A stretch of 18,448 bases of DNA from Prevotella sp. CAG:924. Its GTDB lineage: Bacteria > Bacteroidota > Bacteroidia > Bacteroidales > Bacteroidaceae. Shown one piece after another: positions 12,986-18,448 of this stretch. The stretch spans positions 1 to 18,448 of the forward strand of contig HF988481.1 of NCBI GenBank assembly GCA_000431975.1, written 5' to 3'. Position 1 is the stretch's first letter. Every line of letters begins with the position of its first letter. The position numbers and the translations under genes were made by a program. The notes under the pieces are model-generated. The model worked only from the letters and a program-made list of their open reading frames with translations, was not told the DNA's origin and did not search any database.

Positions 12986-15748
12986 ATGGAGAAACTTATC
13001 CTTATCGACGCCTACGCGCTTATCTTCCGGTCGTACTACGGCCTTATCCGCTCACCCCGTATCAACTCCAAGGGACTGAACACCTCGGCCATCATGGGCT
13101 TCTGCAACACCCTTAATGAAGTACTGACAAAGGAGAAACCGACTTATGTCGGCGTTGCCTTCGACCATGGCAAGACCTTCCGGCATGAAACCTTCCCCGC
13201 ATACAAGGCACAGCGGGAAGCCACTCCCGAAGACATTAAAAAATCCGTGCCTTACGTGCAAGCCATCCTTAAGGCCATGAACATTCCTACCCTTCAGGCT
13301 GACGGCTTCGAAGCCGACGACGTAATCGGCACACTGGCGACAAAGGCTGGCGCACAGGGAATTATTACCTATATGCTCACACCCGATAAAGACTATGGAC
13401 AGCTCATCAGTCCCAATGTCTTCATGTACCGCCCGCGTCATGGCGGAGGTTACGATGTAGTAGGCACAAAGGAAGTAAAAGAGAAATATGGCATCGACTC
13501 TCCACATCAGGTAATCGATCTGCTGGCACTTATGGGCGACTCTGCCGACAACTATCCCGGATGCCCGGGAGTGGGCGAGAAAACCGCCGTGAAGCTCATC
13601 AACCAGTTCGGATCATGTGAGGGACTCCTCGAGCATACTGACCAACTGAAGGGAAAGATGCGTGAGAAAGTGGAAGGTGCTGCCGATGATATTAAGATGG
13701 CAAAGTTCCTGGCCACTATCCGTACGGATGTACCGGTAGAACTCAACCTCGAAGCCCTGCGTGTGACTGCTCCCGACAAGGAAACGCTTGGCCAGCTCTT
13801 TGATGAGTTGGAGTTTAAGACGCTTGCAACGAAGATGTTAGGAAAACCTAAAAATATCAAACAACCCTCAATAAAACAACTCGATATTTTTGCCACAAAT
13901 ACGACCGATGGGTCGGAAAAACAAAACGATGGCCTTCTCGCAAGCATAAAAACGCAATTTCACGAGTATAAACTCATTGATAATGAGGAAGATGCGCAGA
14001 AGATTTGTGATTTTCTTATGACAAAAGAAATTCTCAGTCTAGACACAGAAACGACATCAACCAATACTATCGATGCAGAACTTGTAGGATTAAGCTTTGC
14101 CGTACGTCCTCATGAGGCATGGTACGTTGCTGTGCCGGCCGATCATGAGGCTGCTCAACGAATGGTTGAGATTTTCCGTCCTCTCTATGAGAATCCATCC
14201 ATTCTGAAGGTCGGTCAGAATATCAAATACGATTATGAGGTTCTCCGAAAATACGGCATTGACATTCAAGGAGAAATGTTCGATACGATGATCGCCCATT
14301 ATCTCATACAGCCTGAGCTTAGGCACAATATGGATTTCATGGCTGAGACCCTACTCCACTACCGTACCGTGCACATTGAGGAACTCATTGGCCCTGCCGG
14401 AAAGAATCAGAAAAACATGCGCGATCTCGATCCGCAGGATGTCTATGAATATGCGGCAGAAGACGCTGACATCACACTCCAATTAAAAGAGGTACTCGAG
14501 CCGAAACTACAAGAAGTGGGAGCCGTACGGCTTTTCCACGACATGGAGATGCCCCTGGTGCGTGTCCTGGCCGATATGGAACTGAGTGGAGTACGTCTCG
14601 ATACCACCTCACTCAAAGAGACGGAGCAAATATTCAACGAGCGCATGAAGCAGTATGAAGAGCATGCATACGAGCTTGCCGGAAAACAGTTCAACATCTC
14701 CTCACCCAAACAGGTAGGCGAGATTCTCTTCGACACAATGCATATCGTTGAAAAACCCAAAAAGACAAAGTCCGGTCAATACGTCACCTCACAAGACGTA
14801 CTCGAACAATTGCGTCCGAACGCGCCCATCATTGCCGATATCCTCAACTACCGGGCATTGAAAAAGCTTCTCGGCACCTATGTAGAGGCACTTCCAAAAC
14901 TGATCAACATACATACCGGACATATACATACGTCTTTTAATCAAGCAGTTACGTCTACCGGACGCCTCTCGTCAAGCGACCCCAACCTTCAAAATATTCC
15001 TGTACGCGAGGATGACGGTAAGGAAATCCGTAAATGCTTCATTCCCGAACCGGGATGCCTGTTCTTCTCCGCTGACTACAGCCAGATAGAGCTCCGCATC
15101 ATGGCCCATCTCTCCGGAGACGAGCACATGATTGAGGCCTTCTGTTCCGGAATGGACATCCACCGCGCCACGGCCGCCAAGATCTGGCACATAGATCCTG
15201 AAGACGTAAGCGATGCCCAGCGTAAAAAGGCTAAACAAGCCAATTTTGGCATCATATACGGCATTACTACCTATGGACTGGCTCAACGTATGGGTATCGA
15301 CAATAGTGAAGCAAGACAGCTCATTCAAGACTATTTCAAGACTTTTCCCAAGGTAAAAGCATATATGGAACATGCCAAGGCTCTTGCCCGCGAAAAAGGA
15401 TATGCAGAAACCCTGTTTGGACGGAGACGCTATCTTCCTGATATCCAATCGGCTAACGGAACCGTACGCGGTTTCGCCGAACGCAACGCCATAAATGCAC
15501 CCATACAAGGTACGGAGGCCGATATCATCAAGATTGCCATGATCCGTATCCATCGCCGCTTCCACGAAGAAGGAATCCGCTCAAGAATGATTCTCCAAGT
15601 ACATGACGAACTCAACTTCTCCGTCTACCCTGACGAGAAAGAGCACGTAGAGAAGATTGTCATCGAAGAGATGCAAGGTGCCTGTCAGCTATCCGTTCCC
15701 CTTCTCGCCGATGCCGGATGGGGCAAGAACTGGCTCGAAGCCCACTAA
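12986..15748 (+). CDS. polA: DNA polymerase I
   Basis: Removes RNA primers and fills gaps in replication and excision repair, so it completes the work of UvrC in this window. The 920-residue protein has all three activities. The 5'-3' exonuclease domain (about 1-290) has DGFEADD, TPDKDYG and GDSADNYPGCPGVGEKTA. The 3'-5' proofreading domain is intact: D353 and E355 in SLDTET, then GQNIKYDYE, then YAAEDADIT. The polymerase domain has motif A with D697 (SADYSQIELR), the O-helix motif B KKAKQANFGIIYG with the usual phenylalanine, and motif C with H873, D874, E875 (VHDEL). Many Gram-positive PolA proteins have a dead proofreading site; this one does not. The linker around residues 290-330 (KQPSIKQLDIFATNTTDGSE) is low-complexity and likely flexible. 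Confidence 0.98.
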   Translation: MEKLILIDAYALIFRSYYGLIRSPRINSKGLNTSAIMGFCNTLNEVLTKEKPTYVGVAFDHGKTFRHETFPAYKAQREATPEDIKKSVPYVQAILKAMNIPTLQADGFEADDVIGTLATKAGAQGIITYMLTPDKDYGQLISPNVFMYRPRHGGGYDVVGTKEVKEKYGIDSPHQVIDLLALMGDSADNYPGCPGVGEKTAVKLINQFGSCEGLLEHTDQLKGKMREKVEGAADDIKMAKFLATIRTDVPVELNLEALRVTAPDKETLGQLFDELEFKTLATKMLGKPKNIKQPSIKQLDIFATNTTDGSEKQNDGLLASIKTQFHEYKLIDNEEDAQKICDFLMTKEILSLDTETTSTNTIDAELVGLSFAVRPHEAWYVAVPADHEAAQRMVEIFRPLYENPSILKVGQNIKYDYEVLRKYGIDIQGEMFDTMIAHYLIQPELRHNMDFMAETLLHYRTVHIEELIGPAGKNQKNMRDLDPQDVYEYAAEDADITLQLKEVLEPKLQEVGAVRLFHDMEMPLVRVLADMELSGVRLDTTSLKETEQIFNERMKQYEEHAYELAGKQFNISSPKQVGEILFDTMHIVEKPKKTKSGQYVTSQDVLEQLRPNAPIIADILNYRALKKLLGTYVEALPKLINIHTGHIHTSFNQAVTSTGRLSSSDPNLQNIPVREDDGKEIRKCFIPEPGCLFFSADYSQIELRIMAHLSGDEHMIEAFCSGMDIHRATAAKIWHIDPEDVSDAQRKKAKQANFGIIYGITTYGLAQRMGIDNSEARQLIQDYFKTFPKVKAYMEHAKALAREKGYAETLFGRRRYLPDIQSANGTVRGFAERNAINAPIQGTEADIIKIAMIRIHRRFHEEGIRSRMILQVHDELNFSVYPDEKEHVEKIVIEEMQGACQLSVPLLADAGWGKNWLEAH

Positions 15749-15809
15749 TGAATAGACGGAAAAAGCACTTTAACGATGATTCCAAACGTCAAAAAATGAA
15801 TCAACGAAG

Positions 15810-15850
15810 TATTTTTGGGTGCAGAATCAAACATGATGCACCCAAAAATA
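15810..15850. repeat. Perfect 14-bp inverted repeat downstream of polA
   Basis: TATTTTTGGGTGCA (15810-15823) and TGCACCCAAAAATA (15837-15850) are exact complements around a 13-nt loop. The T run is on the outside 5' of the stem and the A run 3' of it, the reverse of an intrinsic terminator, and this is true on both strands. Each outer end reads TATTTTTG inward, a fit to the -7 box. A dimeric-protein operator, a mobile-element end pair or a non-canonical hairpin are all possible. Confidence 0.6.
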
Positions 15851-16053
15851 GAAGAAAGAAAAGTAGCGGGGTTGCATGGCACCGGAAGCTGCGCCCTGAG
15901 TCTTTTCTCCTTCCTTCCAGAGGGTTCAAAAAAGCCAAAGTGCGACAAATCTATGAATTGTTTTAACTTTTGTTTACACACTTATAACTTGCTTGTAATC
16001 AGCGCCTGAAAGTAAAAAATCAACCAAAATGGTGTTAGTCCATCTATTTTTTG

Positions 16054-16061
16054 TACCTTTG
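16054..16061 (+). promoter_or_regulatory. -7 box of the ychF promoter
   Basis: TACCTTTG fits TAnnTTTG. The start would be near 16068, leaving a leader of about 47 nt before the ychF ATG. At -33 there is only GTG in place of TTG. Confidence 0.6.
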
Positions 16062-16114
16062 CATCGACAATATTGGAAATACACCTTACGAACACAAAAA
16101 TTTAGAAACAAGAT

Positions 16115-17218
16115 ATGGCATTAAAATGTGGTATCGTAGGCCTGCCCAACGTCGGCAAGTCTACTTTGTTCAACTGCCTGTCAAGCGCCAAGGCGCAGGC
16201 AGCAAATTTCCCTTTCTGTACTATTGAGCCCAATTTGGGTGTCATCACAGTTCCTGATGAGCGTCTCAACAAACTTGCAGAAATTGTTCATCCCGGACGT
16301 ATCGTACCTGCCACCTGTGAGATTGTAGACATCGCAGGCTTGGTAAAGGGTGCCAGCAAGGGCGAAGGACTGGGCAACAAGTTCCTCGGCAACATCCGTG
16401 AGTGCGACGCCATTATTCACGTCATCCGTTGCTTTGACGATGACAATGTCGTGCGCGAGGGCGGAGCTCCTGTCGATCCTGTCAGCGATAAGGAAGTAAT
16501 CGATACTGAGTTGCAGCTCAAGGACTTAGAGACTATTGAGAGCCAGCTTCCCAAACAGCAGAAGATCGCTGCTACAGGCAATAAGGATGCCAAGATCATG
16601 GTCAGCGTACTTGAAGCTTATAAAGAGGTATTGGAACAAGGCAAGAATGCCCGTCTCGTCACCTTTGAATCTAAGGAAGAGCAACAGGCTGCTCACGATC
16701 TCTTCCTTCTGACCACAAAGCCGGTGCTTTACGTATGTAATGTCGACGAGAACAGTGCCAAGACCGGCAATGCCTACTCTAAGCTCATCGAAGAGATTGC
16801 TGCTCAGGAAGGTGCAGAAGCCATGGTCATCGCAGCCAAGACGGAAGAGGACATTGCCTCTCTTGAGACCTATGAGGAGAAAAAGCTATTCCTCGACGAT
16901 CTCGGCCTTGAAGAAAGCGGTGTCAACCGACTTATCAACAAAGCCTACCATCTGCTCAATCTCGAGACCTTCATCACGGCCGGAGAGATGGAGGTGAAGG
17001 CATGGACCTATCACAAGGGATGGAAAGCACCTCAATGTGCTGGTGTGATCCACTCCGACTTTGAGAAAGGTTTCATCCGTGCAGAGGTGATCAAGTATGA
17101 AGACTACATCAAGTACGGCTCCGAAGCCGCTGTTCGTGAGGCCGGAAAACTTGGCATCGAGGGCAAGGACTACGTTGTTCAGGACGGCGATATTATGCAC
17201 TTCCGCTTCAATGTTTAA
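16115..17218 (+). CDS. ychF: Ribosome-binding ATPase YchF (OLA1 family)
   Basis: Obg-related P-loop NTPase that binds ribosomes and, in characterised members, hydrolyses ATP rather than GTP; linked to translation and stress responses. The 367-residue protein is full length. It has the P-loop GLPNVGKST (9-17), with a leucine just after the first glycine, then the switch II region DIAGLVKGASKGEGLGNKF, where a hydrophobic residue replaces the catalytic glutamine as in this subfamily. N209-V-D-E stands where canonical GTPases have NKxD, in keeping with ATP preference. A coiled-coil insertion follows the P-loop domain, and the C-terminal TGS domain runs from about residue 284 (TFITAGEMEVKAWT) to the end (DGDIMHFRFNV). 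It has its own -7 box and is 109 bp upstream of lgt. Confidence 0.97.
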   Translation: MALKCGIVGLPNVGKSTLFNCLSSAKAQAANFPFCTIEPNLGVITVPDERLNKLAEIVHPGRIVPATCEIVDIAGLVKGASKGEGLGNKFLGNIRECDAIIHVIRCFDDDNVVREGGAPVDPVSDKEVIDTELQLKDLETIESQLPKQQKIAATGNKDAKIMVSVLEAYKEVLEQGKNARLVTFESKEEQQAAHDLFLLTTKPVLYVCNVDENSAKTGNAYSKLIEEIAAQEGAEAMVIAAKTEEDIASLETYEEKKLFLDDLGLEESGVNRLINKAYHLLNLETFITAGEMEVKAWTYHKGWKAPQCAGVIHSDFEKGFIRAEVIKYEDYIKYGSEAAVREAGKLGIEGKDYVVQDGDIMHFRFNV

Positions 17219-17327
17219 CAGAGCCGGCAACCGGTGAGCCTGCAAGGTCCCGTGATGACAATACCTCAAATAACATCACACACCCTCAAGCACTTACCGG
17301 TCTTCCTGCTCATTAGCTTACTGGCTC

Positions 17328-18221
17328 ATGAATACATTGCTTTATATTATGTGGCACCCTGACGAGGTGCTTTTCCATATCGGATCATTCGGCGTACGCT
17401 GGTACGGCCTATGCTGGCTCATCGGTCTGCTATTGGGTTATCTGCTCATGCAGCGGCTCTATAAGGAAGAAGAGATCCCTCAGGAGAAATTCGATCCCCT
17501 CTTCTTTTATATCTTTATCAGCGTGCTCGTTGGTGCCCGCCTTGGCCATTGTCTTTTCTATGAGCCCGATTATTTTCTCTCCTCCTGGGACCACATCGTT
17601 GAGATGTTCCTCCCTATACGCCACATGGCCGACGGATCTTGGAAATACATTGGTTATGAGGGACTTGCCTCCCATGGTGGTGTCATCGGCATGTTGGTAG
17701 CTTTGTGGCTCTACGTACGCCAGACAGGTGTAAGACTATGGGTAGTGCTTGACAATATGGGCATCTGCTCCGGCATCACGGCAATGTTCATCCGTCTCGG
17801 CAACCTGATGAACTCCGAGATCATTGGAAAAGTAACCGATGTGCCCTGGGCATTCATCTTCACAAAGGTAGACCAATATCCTCGTCATCCCGGCCAGCTC
17901 TACGAAGCCATTGCCTATGGCTGTATCTTCCTCATCATCCTGATGATCTACCGGCGACGCGGCCCCAAGAGCATAGGTTCTGGATTCTATTTCGGCCTAT
18001 GCCTGACACTGGTATTCGCATTCCGCTTCGTCATAGAATATGCCAAAGAAATTCAGGAAGCCTTTGAGGCCGGATTGCCCATCGACATGGGACAGATCCT
18101 CTCTATCCCCTTCATCATCATAGGCATCGCCTGCATGATAGGCGGTAACTGGATGAACAAGCTGGGAGCCAATGCCGAAGAGAAATACGTAGAGAAAAAA
18201 GGAAAGAAGTCTTCAAAATAA
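17328..18221 (+). CDS. lgt: Prolipoprotein diacylglyceryl transferase
   Basis: Transfers a diacylglyceryl group from phosphatidylglycerol to the lipobox cysteine of prolipoproteins in the inner membrane, the first step of lipoprotein maturation. The 297-residue protein has about seven hydrophobic segments. Conserved landmarks are GARLGHCLFYEP (69-80), the SHGG segment with H115, the Lgt signature RLGNLMNSEIIG with R155, N158, N161 and E163, and HPGQLYEA. The C-terminal tail is strongly basic (KYVEKKGKKSSK), as expected for a cytoplasmic end. The start at 17328 keeps a short N-terminal stretch before WHPDEVLF; the in-frame Met at residue 8 is a less likely alternative. No promoter box is visible in the 109-bp gap, so co-transcription with ychF is likely. 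A terminator hairpin follows. Confidence 0.96.
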   Translation: MNTLLYIMWHPDEVLFHIGSFGVRWYGLCWLIGLLLGYLLMQRLYKEEEIPQEKFDPLFFYIFISVLVGARLGHCLFYEPDYFLSSWDHIVEMFLPIRHMADGSWKYIGYEGLASHGGVIGMLVALWLYVRQTGVRLWVVLDNMGICSGITAMFIRLGNLMNSEIIGKVTDVPWAFIFTKVDQYPRHPGQLYEAIAYGCIFLIILMIYRRRGPKSIGSGFYFGLCLTLVFAFRFVIEYAKEIQEAFEAGLPIDMGQILSIPFIIIGIACMIGGNWMNKLGANAEEKYVEKKGKKSSK

Positions 18222-18241
18222 GATATTCTTCCAGACAATAC

Positions 18242-18281
18242 AATGAGGCGGCACATAAGGTTATGTTTGTGCCGCCTTATT
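18242..18281 (+). terminator. Terminator hairpin after lgt
   Basis: AGGCGGCACA (18246-18255) pairs with TGTGCCGCCT (18268-18277), extended by a G-U pair and AAT/ATT to 14 bp, with a 12-nt loop. It lies 20 bp after the lgt stop and is followed by TGGCTTATAT, a weak T-tract. Position and strength make it the probable end of the ychF-lgt transcript. Confidence 0.75.
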
Positions 18282-18448
18282 GGCTTATATCCCAATTCAA
18301 TCGAACTCTACACCGCGAAATATTATTTTTATTGGCTTACCCCATGTTTTCCAGGCTCACCCGATAAACCTAGGGGAGTCATGCATATGGTTTAGTAAGT
18401 CTGAAAAGAAAGAGTTTGATATCCGTCACGCCTCTGAGAGAAGTCCTG
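18282..18448. other. Right-edge non-coding stretch
   Basis: No gene is recognisable up to the window edge. The 11-mer TTATTGGCTTA occurs at the end of the lgt terminator and again near 18336. TAAACC (18365-18370) and GGTTTA (18389-18394) form a short inverted repeat around an ATGCAT palindrome. The stretch may be the upstream region of a gene outside the window. Confidence 0.4.

Larger units (their letters stand above)
15749..16114. other. 366-bp gap between polA and ychF
   Basis: No convincing gene; short open frames on both strands overlap the polA end or the hairpin. The gap holds a perfect 14-bp inverted repeat at 15810-15850. A short G/C-rich patch follows near 15872-15897, where GGG/CCC and GCA/TGC can pair and CTTTTCTCC follows; this may be the polA terminator. 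The ychF -7 box is at 16054-16061. The remainder is A/T-rich. Confidence 0.55.

Noticed and set aside
15718..15966. 82-residue open frame overlapping the polA end
   Set aside because: Starts within polA and translates the perfect inverted repeat; basic low-complexity sequence typical of translated spacer DNA.

Overview
The window reads as ordinary chromosomal DNA of an anaerobic Bacteroidota, most likely a Prevotella-like member of the Bacteroidales. The case rests on three things: a frdCAB-type complex II with a single diheme cytochrome b; recurring Bacteroidota promoter boxes of the form TAnnTTTG (upstream of frdC, mnmG, dtd, the prenyl synthase gene and ychF) with almost no Shine-Dalgarno sequences; and the long-form DeoC and Bacteroidales-like gene order. 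The genus is an inference from protein flavour, not a measured assignment.

Layout. (1) 1-240: the end of a decayed IS3-family transposase, then a terminator for the operon to its right. (2) 238-3941, minus strand: the frdC-frdA-frdB fumarate reductase operon with a well-formed promoter and a leader of about 170 nt. (3) 3974-11896, plus strand: mnmG, apt, uvrC, dtd, a MazG-like pyrophosphohydrolase gene and deoC, a run of tRNA modification, purine salvage, DNA repair, D-aminoacyl-tRNA editing and nucleotide housekeeping genes, closed by a strong bidirectional terminator. (4) 11919-12963: a long-chain polyprenyl diphosphate synthase on the minus strand, with its promoter back to back with that of polA. 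(5) 12956-18281, plus strand: polA, ychF and lgt, closed by a terminator.

No protein-coding gene here is unfamiliar. The interesting material is between genes. Two near-perfect ParB-binding parS sites (6210-6225 and 7042-7057, centres 832 bp apart) flank apt, so this segment is probably a centromere-like ParB loading zone near the replication origin. The 857-bp gap between uvrC and dtd has no credible gene but carries a chain of inverted repeats: a 64-nt hairpin, an approximately 188-bp near-palindrome built from two diverged inverted units with shared ends, an 81-nt hairpin, an overlapping pair of operator-like palindromes and an 8-bp hairpin just before the dtd promoter. That gap and the parS pair are the best candidates for undescribed biology.

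Functionally, the frd operon ends fumarate respiration (reduced menaquinone to fumarate). The prenyl synthase probably makes the menaquinone side chain, so two distant parts of the window serve one pathway. The rest is genome maintenance (uvrC, polA), translation quality and tRNA modification (mnmG, dtd, ychF), nucleotide metabolism (apt, the mazG-like gene, deoC) and lipoprotein maturation (lgt).
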